Shown in pieces: positions 45,601 through 56,789 of a stretch of 64,000 nucleotides of DNA; positions within the stretch are counted from its first letter, which is position 1, and each line of letters starts with the position of its first letter. Source of the DNA: Sordaria brevicollis (lineage: Eukaryota > Ascomycota > Sordariomycetes > Sordariales > Sordariaceae); NCBI GenBank assembly GCA_033439795.1, contig JAUTDP010000007.1:2170001-2234000 (forward strand), given 5' to 3'. The notes under the pieces were generated by a model. The model was not told the DNA's origin. It ran no database searches and was given only the letters and a program-made list of their open reading frames with translations. The translations under genes and the position numbers were made by a program.

Positions 45601-47914
45601 GTAAAAGAAATATTCCTAAACGTACCTAATAAATCTATAAATAATAAATATAATATTAATATAACTTTAATAATTTTCCTTATAATCGAAAAAATTTATA
45701 ACGAAACGTTCTCTAACCTTATACCTTCTATTTCTAAATTTTCGTTTAATTTATTACTTAATTTTTATTTAAATATAAGTATTATATTATTTAATTTTAA
45801 GGTTTTCTTCATCCTCCTCCTTTTTATTCTTAAATAGGATTTTAACTCCTAATATATTATAAAAGTAGGATAATACCTAAAAATTAAAGTACCCTAATTT
45901 AAAATACCAAATAAGGGGGTCTTTATAATAATACTTATAACTTATATAGGAATTAACTATATTCCTACGGGTATAAAAACTCGCCCGAATAAATAAATAA
46001 AAAAACTCTTTAAACAAAATTTAACGGTAACGGGTCTTAAAATAATAAAAAAGTAATTAATCTATATTACGAAAGTAATTATTAAATAATTTATAATCTT
46101 AAAAAAAACCTTACTTACGTAATAAATATAAAAAAACAAAATTAACTATAAAATTAAGGTAAAAGGCCATATCGTAAAAACGTAATTTCCTAAACCCGTT
46201 CTCTCTATTAATAATAAAATTAACCTCCCTATAACTTTAAATTATAATATATAAATCTCCAACCTATAAATTATTATTATAGGGTATATAATAAAAATTA
46301 AAAAAACGCGTAATTTCGTTAAATATATATAAAAAGCTACCAAAATCAAGAAAAACGCAATTTTTAAGCGGGTAAATATTAAAACTTCCTTCTCCCGCTT
46401 AAAATATTACCTATACTATAACGGTTTTATAAACCTAAATAAAGATAGGAATAAAATCTATAATAATACTCTTACTAAAGAATTAATTACTCTAAAATTA
46501 ATTACTAATACTAAAAATAAAATTTATTAATTACTTAACTATTTCCCTTCTTTAAACTTTAACCTCCCTTTTAAATTCTAAATCGTTATTAAAATTCTTA
46601 ACTACCCGAATTTATACCTTAAAATTAAATTTTTAACGAAAATTTAAAACCCTATTAAAAAAAAAATACTAATAATATTTAATAATATACGTACCCTTTT
46701 CGCAAACTTTACAACGAAATAATAATAATAAACTTCCACTCTATTTAAAATCTTTAACTTACGCTACGTACTTCCTTTTACGCTAATTATATTAAAATCT
46801 ATTAAATTAAACGTCCTCTACCTTAATACTAATATCCTCTAACCTATTAAAAATATCGCCTCTAATTTTAAAAAATACCCCGCGAATACTTCTATAACTA
46901 GATTTAGCCTATATAATTATAGGTGCCTTATTGTTAAGGCCCTTAATATAGAAATCCCCGGATAAAATACAAAAATCGAAAATATTATTAATAATTTATA
47001 AACGGTATTAACGCAAAGTGCTAAAGGCTTAACCTAATCGAATAAGGCGTAAATATTTAATAAAATCGTAAAATTAAATAATAATTAATAAAGATTCAAG
47101 GACTGTATAGAATTAAATTCTAATTATAATAATTTCCTAATTATTAATCTATTTAATTATTTTTATCCTAAGCTCTATTGTAAAGGGTTTACCGATATAA
47201 TCGTAATAAATTTTACGGGCATCGATAAAAGCTTATTCGGGATAATACTATAACCTTTTAACAAGGGTAAAATATTACTAGGGGAGATCTTCATTATTCT
47301 AGAAATAATTAAATTTATAATCCTAATAAATAATTTTATATATTTATTTAATAAATATAATGCAATATTTCGAAAAGGTTTCGTATTTCTTAAACCGGTA
47401 ATTAAATATATTAATATTATAATTATACTCCTATAGCCCTATAATAATAAAATTAATAAATTTAATAATAACATCGTTAATTTATTCCTCTAAAGATTTT
47501 TTAGTAAATTCCACGCCTATAAAAATATTATTAGCGTTATAAAGAAGGATTAACGTAATAAAGGTACTATTTTCAAAATCGTTAAAGGCTTCCTTAATTT
47601 TTTCAATATAATAACAAACGGACGACTTAATAGCGTAGTCTATAATAATTAATTCTATAAATTTAAAGGGAATTAATTATACCCCTAATATATAATTAAT
47701 AAGGTCTAAAACTTTAACGTAAACTATAAACTCGTTACTCCACTCCCTAAATTTATTTACAAAGTTTAAATAAACCTATTTAACGACAATTTCTTTATCG
47801 ATTAACTAGGATATAATTAATAACGTAGTAAATTACAATAGTAATAGTAATAATAGTTATAACTAGTGCAACTAAAGTTTTCGTAGCGCGGAGATTACAA
47901 ATCAGATTATTAAT

Positions 47915-48102
47915 TGTCAAATTACACAATAAAGTAAATATCGTAATTAAGGGTTAAAATTAATGTATATATTCAGAAGAGTTCTATAGAACCCGAGTTA
48001 GGGGTGCCCAGACTATTAGGAAGGTTTGCAGCCAGAATCTGGTGGCTAGGGCGCCTTACGTAAGCCTGTTTCTACTGGTCGAGTCTACCCTCTAATCTAA
48101 CA
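47915..48102 (-). repeat. Upstream (5') LTR of the copia element
   Basis: 188 bp, starting TGTCAAA and ending TCTAACA, the short inverted termini typical of LTRs. Its right half keeps more G and C than the other copy. Confidence 0.92.
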
Positions 48103-48107
48103 CCCCA

Positions 48108-48657
48108 AGCACCCCCAAGCAGCCAGCATCCCACCTGGATTGCTACCTCCCTTGTCTTTCACTGCTTGAACCGCGGCAGACCGTCGTCATCACAGATCCG
48201 CATTCCTCTGGGCAGTCCCCCAACACTGCACATTCCTCAATCCTTTTTTTTCCCATTTCTCCTCGCACCACGAGGTTGGAATTGAACGAGTCGAAACCAC
48301 TCACGCCCACCACGTTTTGAGTAACCATCCATCCGAACGACACATCAATTGAGGCCGGGTGGTCAGAGCCTAATATCTTCCCTACGCACATCGGGCGTTC
48401 ATCCGGCCTTCCCGACCTCGCCCAACACACTAGAGAACCCCTACCGGTCGCCTACTACAAGTCGGGAATCGAGATTGCGGTCGACATTACTTAAAAAGTC
48501 CAGACCGCATGCAGCATTGACATTTGACTGCCCACCCCAGTACCCCCTCTATACCGACTACCGACATCAACAAATACCCCCTCTTCTCCCCTTTGACGAT
48601 CAAGAGGGAAGGGAGGAAGACATCCTTTGACGACAGCACCACCTACAATCGCCTACC
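48108..48657. other. Lipin gene promoter and leader
   Basis: Begins right after the retrotransposon target duplication (the TSD copy is 48,103-48,107). It is C-rich with pyrimidine tracts, fitting a fungal 5' leader for the lipin gene. No separate gene seen. Confidence 0.5.
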
Positions 48658-51304
48658 ATGCAGTACGTCAGGAGTCTCGGCGACTCTGTCTCGACGGCGT
48701 GGAACTCCATCAACCCTGCAACCCTCAGCGGTGCCATCGATGTTATAGTCGTCGAGCAAGAAGATGGAACCCTTGCCTGCTCTCCCTTTCACGTGCGTTT
48801 CGGCAAGTTCTCGCTGTTGCGCCCATCCGAAAAGAAGGTCGAATTCAGGGTCAATGGCGTCAAGCAGGACTATGCCATGAAGCTGGGCGATGGAGGCGAG
48901 GCCTTCTTCGTCTTCGAAACAACAGACACCATTCCTCAGAGCATGCAAACGTCACCTATTGTCTCGCCCGCTTCCAGTCCTCCGCTTGATGCCGAACAGT
49001 CAGGGCCGCTACAAGAACCCGAATTGCTCGATCTGAACTCGGTAGAGGGCAAGGGCCGTTCATCAAGCTTCAACCACAGGCCACCTCCTGCAGCTCTGCT
49101 AGCACGAGACGGTAAGCGCTTGGTCCACGAAGATGCCGTCGTGGTAGACATGTACTAACAACAATGGGTGTTTTTCAGGGTTGCTCACACCTCGTTCCGT
49201 ATCACCAGACCCCATCAAGGGCGAATGGTCCCCGTTTCGTCCACACAGCGATGGACTTCTTCGGCAATCAGCGCGAAGAATGCCTAGCGATGGCAGTACT
49301 CACGAAGGATCCGAAGAAGGCGACACACACACCGAAAGATCCCGTAGCCCACCGCCACTTTCAGCACCCGAAGCTCTGCAGAGGGCCATGAACCTCTCCC
49401 GAGAACTCGCCGCTGCCAATATCCCTAACCACATTAGCGAGACCGGAGACCTTATGTTGGATATGACTGCGTTCAAAAACAACGAAGAAGACGCCTTCCG
49501 GGCCGAGATCCTTGCGCGCAAGATCCTAACAGAAGAGCTTGACGGCAACTATGACATTGGCGCACTCTTTGGCGTTGACGAGCATGGAAACCTATGGATC
49601 TACAGCAGCATCGAGGCGAAAGAGGCCGCGATGAAGAGGACGATGGATCCACTGCGGTCTGCATCCCACATGGGCAACATTGATGCCGCTTCTGATCCTG
49701 GATACCAGAGCGACGCAAGCGACACCTCGGCCGGCACGACGCTACCGAGTCACAGGAGAGCTGATTCTGATGTTGGGCAGATGACGCTGCAGACACCTCC
49801 AAGCTCTCCTGGCACCTCTGCCGCGGGTGACCCCAACAGAAACTACGCAAAGACCTTGCGGTTGACTAGTGACCAGTTGAAGGCATTAAATCTGAAACCC
49901 GGCGAGAACTCGATGAGTTTCACTGTCAACAAGGCTACCTGCCAGGCTTACATGTTTTTGTGGAAGCACGAGGTGCCGGTCGTGATTTCGGATATCGATG
50001 GAACCATTACTAAGTCCGATGCGCTTGGCCATGTGCTAAACATGATCGGGCGCGACTGGACGCATGCCGGCGTAGCCAAGTTGTATACTGATATTGTAGC
50101 CAACGGGTACAACATTATGTATCTGACAAGTCGATCCGTCGGTCAGGCCGACACGACGCGAACATATCTCGCAGGTATTGTTCAAGACGGGTACCGTCTT
50201 CCACGAGGACCTACCATTCTCTCACCCGACCGAACCATGGCGGCTCTCCGCCGCGAGATCTATCTCCGCAAACCCCACATCTTCAAGATGTCTACGCTTC
50301 GTGACATTCGCAACCTCTACGGGCCCGATCGTACACCCTTCTATGCCGGGTTTGGCAACCGTTTCACGGACCAAATCTCGTACCGCACTGTCGATGTGCC
50401 TCGGAACCGCATCTTTACCATCAACTCCAACGCGGAGGTGTCGCTTGACTTGCTCAGTCTCAACAAGCTCAAGCTCAGTTACGTCAACATGACCGAAGTC
50501 GTTGACCACTATTTCCCGCCTGTCACCACGCTCATCAAGGGCGGTGGCGAGGACTACACGGATTTCAAGTACTGGCGTGACCAACCTCTGGATCTGGACG
50601 AGTTTTCCGCAAGTGACACCGAGGATGAGGGCAGTGGCCGCAAGGGCTCTGCCCCGGCCGTTGCCGACGACGATCACGAAAGTGAGTACGAAGACGATGA
50701 CGAAGAGGAGGTCGGTGACGGTCTTGTGGACAGCTACATTTCTAGAGACTCGGTGGACGATTATGAGGAGGGAAGTGTGGCGAGCGAGGATGAGGACTAC
50801 GATGGAGAAGATGATTTGGAGGATGGGGAGGAAGAGGAGGAAGAATATGATGAGGACGAGGGTACACATGACCACATGGCTGATTCAGCTATGGTGGACA
50901 GTGTTTATGTCGATGCGGATGGCGAGGGTGCTGAAGAAGAGGAAGAGGAGGAAGAGGAGGAAGTTAAGAACGTTAAGGATGAGGAGGAGGTTAAGGAAGT
51001 TAAGGATGACAAGGATGTCAATGAAGTTGAAGAGAAAGTGCTTGAGAAAGAGGAGGAAGATGATGGGGGTCTTGGCGCTGAGGAAGAGGAAGGGCTCCGA
51101 CGGGCTGCTGCCGATCTCGAGCAGGCCATGAAGGAGGCGGAGAAGAAGAGGCATCCAAGCCAGGCTCATCTCCAGGTTCCAGTTGAGGACAAGCCCAAGG
51201 ACGGTTCAAGCTCCGCTTCGCCCAAGGTGATTGAGCAAGACGCGGACGCAGAGATCATCACCGGGATTAAGGATCTCACTGTTGAGAAGGAGGTCAACAA
51301 CTAG
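48658..51304 (+). CDS. PAH1: Lipin-type phosphatidate phosphatase (PAH1/Ned1 orthologue)
   Basis: Mg-dependent enzyme that converts phosphatidic acid to diacylglycerol, controlling the balance between storage lipid and membrane growth. Two exons, 48658-49111 and 49179-51304, give 859 residues. The amino-terminal lipin domain starts at residue 1 (MQYVRSLGDSVSTAWNSINP, an amphipathic helix that binds membranes) and runs to about 105. The HAD catalytic part runs from about 375 to 600, with the nucleophile motif DIDGT at about residue 422, YLTSRSVGQADTTR, and RNIFTIN-like sequence near its end (read here as RNRIFTIN). After about 600 the protein becomes a long acidic tail of Glu/Asp runs. Regulation by phosphorylation is known for the family. 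The gene starts 556 bp from a retrotransposon end. Confidence 0.96.
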
Positions 51305-52012
51305 ATGGTGTACGAATACGGAGAGGGTATGCGAGCGAGCGAGTATTGTTACTATTGAGAAGAAACATGTTTATTGGAGACTTTGAATAGCGATAGATAT
51401 ACACAGACACATACGGGGGATCGTGGAGGATGGGGAGGGTCGGGAGCCCAGTCCCTAACTTTTTGGTTACACCTGGGAGGAAATGAAGGCTGATAGTGGT
51501 GTGTGGAGAGAGGAAAGAGATGTATCATTGGGCGATTTCCACATTGCATAGCGCGGCGCAACTGGGAGGGAAATTCAATGTACTTGATATTCACAGTACC
51601 AACTTATTGTTGATTCTTCTAGACATGTCTATTGTTATAGTGGGTGTGTATGTTCTTCTTATCTCAATGATACTTTTTGAAACCGCGTGCTTCAACCTTG
51701 TCTTTAAACCATTACCATTCGTCGAGTCACAACTGAGACTTCGAAAACCCTTCTGACGGCTCAGAATTAACATCGCAGAGCTATTGATACGCGGTATCGT
51801 TGAATTCATTAACCTTTGGTGTATAGCTCAAATCACTCTCTGTGTACTATCACCCTTTTGGCTCGCTATTTTGCTCCTAAACGCCATGACACCGCAAAAG
51901 CACACCAAGGTGGACATCCACACAGTACGCGTGTGCCCGTGATGACCAACTTAAAAATAGCCCTCAACCCGAAAATAATGATATCGAAGCCGCGGCAAAG
52001 AGGATATCATCC
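51305..52012. other. Convergent intergenic region
   Basis: 3' flanks of the lipin gene (+) and TAF9 (-). No coding pattern seen. Confidence 0.6.
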
Positions 52013-52945
52013 TCAGAACATATCCACATCCTCCATCTCCTCGTTATCATCACCATCATCCCCAAACAAGTCATCCATCGTACCGCCCTCCACACCATCC
52101 CCACCAATATCATCTTTCTCTATCTCCATCGCATCCCCATTCTCTCCCGTCTTCTTGTTGTTGTTAAGACCAATCGCATCCTCCATATCCTCATCGCTAT
52201 CCTCCTCCTCACTCGTTTCCTCATCCCCGCCCGCAACCCACCCATCCCCCTTCAGCCCCCAGCTAACGCCATTCAGCACAAACCGCTCGCTCGGCAGCCT
52301 GACGCCCCACTCGTTCGCGCTGACTTTAGGCAGCGCCACCTTGTTCTTCTCTCGCGCAATCTCCATCATGTGCTCCTTGCTCACACCCCCTCCCGAACCG
52401 CCTCGGAACTGGAAGTTCAGCCGGCTGGTAATCGCCAGGTTGACCGCGTTGGCCGTGATGGTCGCGTCGCCCACGTTTACGGGCGCAGCGCCCGATGAGG
52501 CAGAGGGCTTAGCGCCGGCGTGCGAGGTGTAAGGGTCTGCGGACAGGTGTAGAGCGTCGGACAGGACGGAGGAGGTGTGCCGGTAGGCGAAGTCGAGCAG
52601 GAGGAGGGGGACGCGTTGCTCGTAGGCTGTCACGCCTTGGGCGGTTAGGAGGAGCTCGATCGTGCGGGCGTCGCGGGGTCGGGGGTTGGAGGCTGCTGAG
52701 GCGGCTGCGGCCGCGGCTGCTGATGAGGAGGAGAGAGCGTTTGTGGTTGTTGCTAGGGCTGTTGATGTTGTTGTTGCTGCTGCTGGGGCTGTGCTTGTTG
52801 CTGGTGTTTGCGAGGCTTGGGAGATTGCTGGTTGGGACTGGGATTGGGAGGCTGCACCGGCTGTGGATGACGATGGTGCTGCCGACGCGCCGGGCGCGGG
52901 GTTGCCGTTTGGAAGGGGAGCCGTGGTTGCGGCGGCGGCGGACAT
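52013..52945 (-). CDS. TAF9: TFIID/SAGA subunit TAF9
   Basis: Histone-fold subunit shared by TFIID and SAGA, acting in RNA polymerase II initiation. One exon gives 310 residues. The first 85 residues are an Ala/Ser/Thr/Gln-rich disordered leader. The TAF9 histone fold begins at about residue 88 ([20 protein letters not shown]), continues through [20 protein letters not shown], an insertion, and [19 protein letters not shown]. The conserved region after it includes [14 protein letters not shown] and [18 protein letters not shown]. The C-terminus is highly acidic and ends EDVDMF. It is divergent from his-3 across 1.2 kb. Confidence 0.95.
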   Translation of the reverse strand: MSAAAATTAPLPNGNPAPGASAAPSSSTAGAASQSQSQPAISQASQTPATSTAPAAATTTSTALATTTNALSSSSAAAAAAASAASNPRPRDARTIELLLTAQGVTAYEQRVPLLLLDFAYRHTSSVLSDALHLSADPYTSHAGAKPSASSGAAPVNVGDATITANAVNLAITSRLNFQFRGGSGGGVSKEHMMEIAREKNKVALPKVSANEWGVRLPSERFVLNGVSWGLKGDGWVAGGDEETSEEEDSDEDMEDAIGLNNNKKTGENGDAMEIEKDDIGGDGVEGGTMDDLFGDDGDDNEEMEDVDMF

Positions 52946-54110
52946 GGTTGGTGACTGCCGCCGATGAAGGGAGGAGGAGGTTTTGGTCGGTTAGATGTGA
53001 GGATTGATTTTTGAGGCAAAGCTGAGCTGTCTATGACCCGCGGGGTAACTATCTGCTATTCTTTATCGGTATTTCTGCAGCTGGTGGATGGATTGGCTAA
53101 TGTTGAGCTCGGTTCGATGTTCGGCGCGGGGAGCTAGCTCTGTTCGCAGTTCGAGAGGTCGTGTAGCTGGCGTCGTGTGTTTGAGGAGAAACGTGCAATT
53201 GTTCGTAGAAAATGTCTGAGACTCGATAATCGCAAGGGTGTATTGTGGATGGCGCGCTGGAAAGCCTAAATTTGTTGCGGAAGAGAGCTTCAGAGAAAAA
53301 TGCGAATGGAAAGTCAGAGCCGAAATGTGATGGAAGTTCGAAGTTCGGTGGAAGTTCCCGTCCGTTGATTGCGACACGCCGACCGGGCGCCAGGGCCAAA
53401 CCGCGGCACCGGTCACTGCACTCTCAACAGCGGAGGTCGCAACTGGAGGATCGTTCGAAGGTCGCACCGTGCCGAGATATGGATGAGCCCCCGGGCTATC
53501 TAGCCTGCCGTAGCAGCACAGACCATAGCTTATTTTTACCTGGGCGATAGCGGCGTGGACATCAAGCAACCCCGGGCCCCTCTGTTGCTGGACGCCAGCT
53601 GTTGGCCAGAGAAATTTGATGATTTCCAGGTTGAGTGCAGTGTACCAAACAGGACGGCAAGGGAAAAAAGTTCCAATTGCATGGAATGAGGGGCATCACG
53701 CATTGCCTCCCGTCACACTGCGAACTGAACCCCAACCCCAACCCCACCATGGCGTCTGCCGATGCATGGAGCGTGAGTCGGGAAACCTGTAATTCCTGGT
53801 AACTTTCAGGTACACAGTACGTACTGATCCCTGTATCAAACCTTGCCTGCCGATTTTGCGACGGAAAGAGGCGTGAATTGTGAAAGAGTCATATCAAATC
53901 CCCAGATTTTCATAAGTCCCGAGAGCCTTTTCTATACATAAGCGGACGCTGGAAGCGGGCCTCATTCATCTTTCATACATAGCCGTATCTTGTATTACTC
54001 CATCTTATATCTCACTTGACAATTTGAATTCCACCCCACGTCAGACCTCAGGCTCACCATATCGACGAATTGGGGAACAGCACATATATATAAGGGACGA
54101 CACAAACACC
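52946..54110. promoter_or_regulatory. Divergent TAF9 / his-3 promoter region
   Basis: Contains the promoters of TAF9 (-) and his-3 (+). Two near-matches to the CPC1/Gcn4 site TGA(C/G)TCA lie on the his-3 side: TGAGTCG at 53,774-53,780 and AGAGTCA at 53,885-53,891, each with one mismatch. N. crassa his-3 is known to be under cross-pathway control, so these are plausible sites. The his-3 leader contains no upstream ATG between about 54,000 and 54,110. An open frame continuous with his-3 extends to 54,024, but without an ATG. Confidence 0.5.
53885..53891 (-). promoter_or_regulatory. Possible CPC1 (Gcn4-like) binding site for his-3
   Basis: Reads TGACTCT on the minus strand, one base from TGACTCA, 220 bp upstream of the his-3 start codon. 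Assigned on consensus and gene identity only. Confidence 0.35.
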
Positions 54111-56789
54111 ATGGAGACAACACTTCCTCTCCCCTTCCTCGTGAGCGTCAGTGTCCCACCCGGACTGAATGACATCAAGGAGGGCCTTAGCCGGGAAGAG
54201 GTATCTTGTCTTGGCTGCGTCTTCTTCGAGGTCAAGCCTCAGACTCTGGAGAAGATCCTCCGGTTCCTCAAGCGTCACAATGTCGAGTTCGAGCCCTACT
54301 TCGACGTAACAGCCCTCGAGTCCATTGATGATATCGTCACTCTTTTGGACGCCGGTGCCCGCAAGGTGTTTGTCAAGACCGAGCAGTTGGCCGACCTCTC
54401 CGCATATGGCTCCCGTGTTGCCCCCGTTGTCACCGGAAGCAGTGCTGCTCTTCTCACTTCCGCCACTGAGAGCGGCCTTTTGCTCTCCGACTTCGACCAG
54501 ACTGCCTCTGAGGCTGCCCAGTTTGTTGAGGAGGCCAAGAACAAAAAGATCGACCCCTTCTTCATCAAGCCCGTTGCCGGAGCCGATCTCGAAAAGTTCA
54601 TCCAGGTTGCCGCCAAGGCCAATGCCATTCCTATCCTGCCATCCACTGGCTTGACGACCAAGAAGGACGAGGCTGGAAAGCTTGCCATCTCCACCATCCT
54701 TGCCGGCGTCTGGAAGTCTGATCGTCCCGATGGTCTCCTCCCCACCGTTGTCGTCGATGAGCACGACACTGCCCTTGGCTTGGTCTACAGCAGTGCTGAG
54801 AGTGTGAACGAGGCCCTCAGGACACAAACTGGTGTCTATCAGAGCCGGAAGCGTGGTCTCTGGTACAAGGGTGCTACTTCTGGTGACACTCAAGAGCTTG
54901 TCCGTATTTCGCTTGACTGCGATAACGATGCCCTCAAGTTTGTTGTGAAGCAGAAGGGCCGCTTCTGCCACCTCGACCAGTCTGGCTGCTTTGGCCAGCT
55001 CAAGGGTCTTCCCAAGCTCGAGCAGACTCTCATTTCGAGGAAACAGTCCGCCCCCGAGGGCTCCTACACTGCCCGTCTCTTCTCCGATGAGAAGCTTGTC
55101 CGCGCCAAGATTATGGAGGAGGCTGAGGAGCTCTGCACCGCCCAGACTCCCCAGGAGATTGCCTTTGAGGCTGCCGATCTCTTCTACTTTGCTCTCACCA
55201 GGGCTGTCGCCGCTGGCGTTACTCTTGCGGATATCGAGAAGAGCCTTGACGCCAAGAGCTGGAAGGTCAAGCGCAGGACTGGAGATGCTAAGGGTAAGTG
55301 GGCCGAGAAGGAGGGCATCAAGCCTGCGGCGTCTGCTCCCGCTGCTACTGCCGCTCCCGTCACCAAGGAGGCTGCTCAGGAGACCACTCCCGAAAAGATC
55401 ACCATGAGACGTTTTGACGCCTCCAAGGTTTCTGCCGAGGAGCTCGATGCCGCCCTCAAGCGTCCTGCGCAAAAGTCTTCGGACGCCATCTACAAGATCA
55501 TTGTCCCCATCATCGAGGACGTCCGCAAGAACGGCGACAAGGCCGTTCTGTCCTACACTCACAAGTTCGAGAAGGCCACCTCTCTTACTAGCCCCGTCCT
55601 GAAGGCCCCCTTCCCCAAGGAGCTCATGCAGCTTCCCGAGGAGACCATTGCCGCTATCGATGTATCCTTCGAGAACATCCGCAAGTTCCACGCCGCCCAG
55701 AAGGAGGAGAAGCCTCTCCAGGTCGAGACCATGCCCGGTGTTGTCTGCAGCCGTTTCTCCCGTCCCATCGAGGCCGTCGGCTGTTACATCCCCGGCGGTA
55801 CCGCCGTTCTTCCCAGCACTGCCCTCATGCTCGGTGTTCCCGCCATGGTCGCCGGCTGCAAGAAGATCGTGTTCGCCTCTCCTCCCCGCGCTGACGGAAC
55901 CATCACCCCCGAGATTGTCTACGTTGCTCACAAGGTTGGCGCCGAGTCCATCGTGCTCGCCGGTGGTGCTCAGGCCGTGGCTGCCATGGCCTACGGCACC
56001 GAGAGCATCACCAAGGTCGACAAGATTCTCGGCCCCGGCAACCAGTTCGTGACCGCCGCCAAGATGTTCGTCAGCAACGACACCAACGCCGCCGTCGGTA
56101 TCGACATGCCCGCCGGTCCCTCCGAGGTGCTCGTCATTGCCGACAAGGACGCCAACCCCGCTTTCGTTGCCTCTGATCTCCTGTCCCAGGCCGAGCACGG
56201 CGTTGACAGCCAGGTCATCTTGATCGCCATCGACCTTGACGAGCAGCACCTCCAAGCTATCGAGGACGAGCTCCACCGCCAGGCCATGGAGCTCCCCCGT
56301 GTCAACATTGTCCGTGGCTCCATTGCCCACTCCATCACCGTGCAGGTCAAGACTGTCGAGGAGGCCATGGAGCTCAGCAACAAGTACGCTCCCGAGCACT
56401 TGATCCTCCAGATCAAGGACGCCGAGAAGGTGGTCGACCTCGTCATGAACGCCGGCAGTGTCTTCATTGGCGCCTGGACCCCCGAGTCTGTTGGCGATTA
56501 CTCCGCCGGTGTTAACCACTCTCTGCGTAAGTTTTCCATCTCAGAACATCCCTTAAATCAATGCTTCCTTGCTGACACAAAACGATGTATAGCTACCTAC
56601 GGCTTTGCCAAGCAGTACTCCGGTGTCAACCTCGCCTCTTTCGTCAAGCACATCACCAGCTCCAACTTGACCGCCGAGGGTCTCAAGAACGTCGGCCAGG
56701 CTGTTATGCAGTTGGCCAAGGTTGAGGAGCTCGAGGCTCACAGGAGGGCGGTCAGCATCCGTCTTGAGCACATGAACAAGGGCAACTAA
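54111..56789 (+). CDS. his-3: Trifunctional histidine biosynthesis protein HIS-3
   Basis: Catalyses steps 2, 3 and 10 of histidine synthesis: phosphoribosyl-ATP pyrophosphohydrolase, phosphoribosyl-AMP cyclohydrolase and histidinol dehydrogenase. Two exons, 54111-56526 and 56593-56789, give 870 residues, the length known for N. crassa HIS-3. An N-terminal region (1-240) precedes the cyclohydrolase (about 245-290, GLWYKGATSGDTQ and FCHLDQSGCFG), the pyrophosphohydrolase (about 300-383, MEEAEELCTA and EAADLFYFALTR), and the dehydrogenase (about 430-870, VGCYIPGGTAVLPSTALMLG and SQAEHGVDSQ with metal-binding residues). The 66-bp intron near the 3' end restores NHSLPTYGFAKQYSGVN. Start ATG is in strong context (caccATGG). 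The gene appears fully functional. his-3 is the classical integration site used in N. crassa genetics. Confidence 0.99.
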   Translation: METTLPLPFLVSVSVPPGLNDIKEGLSREEVSCLGCVFFEVKPQTLEKILRFLKRHNVEFEPYFDVTALESIDDIVTLLDAGARKVFVKTEQLADLSAYGSRVAPVVTGSSAALLTSATESGLLLSDFDQTASEAAQFVEEAKNKKIDPFFIKPVAGADLEKFIQVAAKANAIPILPSTGLTTKKDEAGKLAISTILAGVWKSDRPDGLLPTVVVDEHDTALGLVYSSAESVNEALRTQTGVYQSRKRGLWYKGATSGDTQELVRISLDCDNDALKFVVKQKGRFCHLDQSGCFGQLKGLPKLEQTLISRKQSAPEGSYTARLFSDEKLVRAKIMEEAEELCTAQTPQEIAFEAADLFYFALTRAVAAGVTLADIEKSLDAKSWKVKRRTGDAKGKWAEKEGIKPAASAPAATAAPVTKEAAQETTPEKITMRRFDASKVSAEELDAALKRPAQKSSDAIYKIIVPIIEDVRKNGDKAVLSYTHKFEKATSLTSPVLKAPFPKELMQLPEETIAAIDVSFENIRKFHAAQKEEKPLQVETMPGVVCSRFSRPIEAVGCYIPGGTAVLPSTALMLGVPAMVAGCKKIVFASPPRADGTITPEIVYVAHKVGAESIVLAGGAQAVAAMAYGTESITKVDKILGPGNQFVTAAKMFVSNDTNAAVGIDMPAGPSEVLVIADKDANPAFVASDLLSQAEHGVDSQVILIAIDLDEQHLQAIEDELHRQAMELPRVNIVRGSIAHSITVQVKTVEEAMELSNKYAPEHLILQIKDAEKVVDLVMNAGSVFIGAWTPESVGDYSAGVNHSLRKFSISEHPLNQCFLADTKRCIATYGFAKQYSGVNLASFVKHITSSNLTAEGLKNVGQAVMQLAKVEELEAHRRAVSIRLEHMNKGN

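Larger units (their letters stand above)
42484..48102 (-). mobile_element. RIP-killed Ty1/copia LTR retrotransposon, structurally complete
   Basis: Two direct repeats of 188 bp (42,484-42,671 and 47,915-48,102) bound a 5.24-kb AT-rich interior, and CCCCA is duplicated at 42,479-42,483 and 48,103-48,107. The coding direction is minus. Around 45,420-45,300 the minus strand reads *NGGVERLGGVIKDKVR and, further on, IRFLKDFWPEIVF: the copia integrase C-terminal part, with the leading Gln codon mutated to TAG. Near 43,738-43,755 it reads YVNNII, the reverse transcriptase YVDD box with both Asp changed to Asn by G-to-A. Integrase lying 5' of reverse transcriptase is the copia order. A purine tract (GGGGAGGTG on the minus strand) lies directly before the downstream LTR. 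No open frame survives. Confidence 0.92.

Noticed and set aside
42484..48102. A second gypsy-type element nested within the copia block
   Set aside because: All readable protein remnants fit one minus-strand copia element, and no further LTR pair was seen.
54024..54110. N-terminal extension of HIS-3
   Set aside because: The extra 29 codons lack an ATG; the start at 54,111 gives the known 870-residue length.
54054..56519. 821-codon open frame on the strand opposite his-3
   Set aside because: A consequence of the strong GC-rich codon bias of his-3; its translation is Gly/Leu/Val-rich low-complexity sequence and his-3 fully explains the region.
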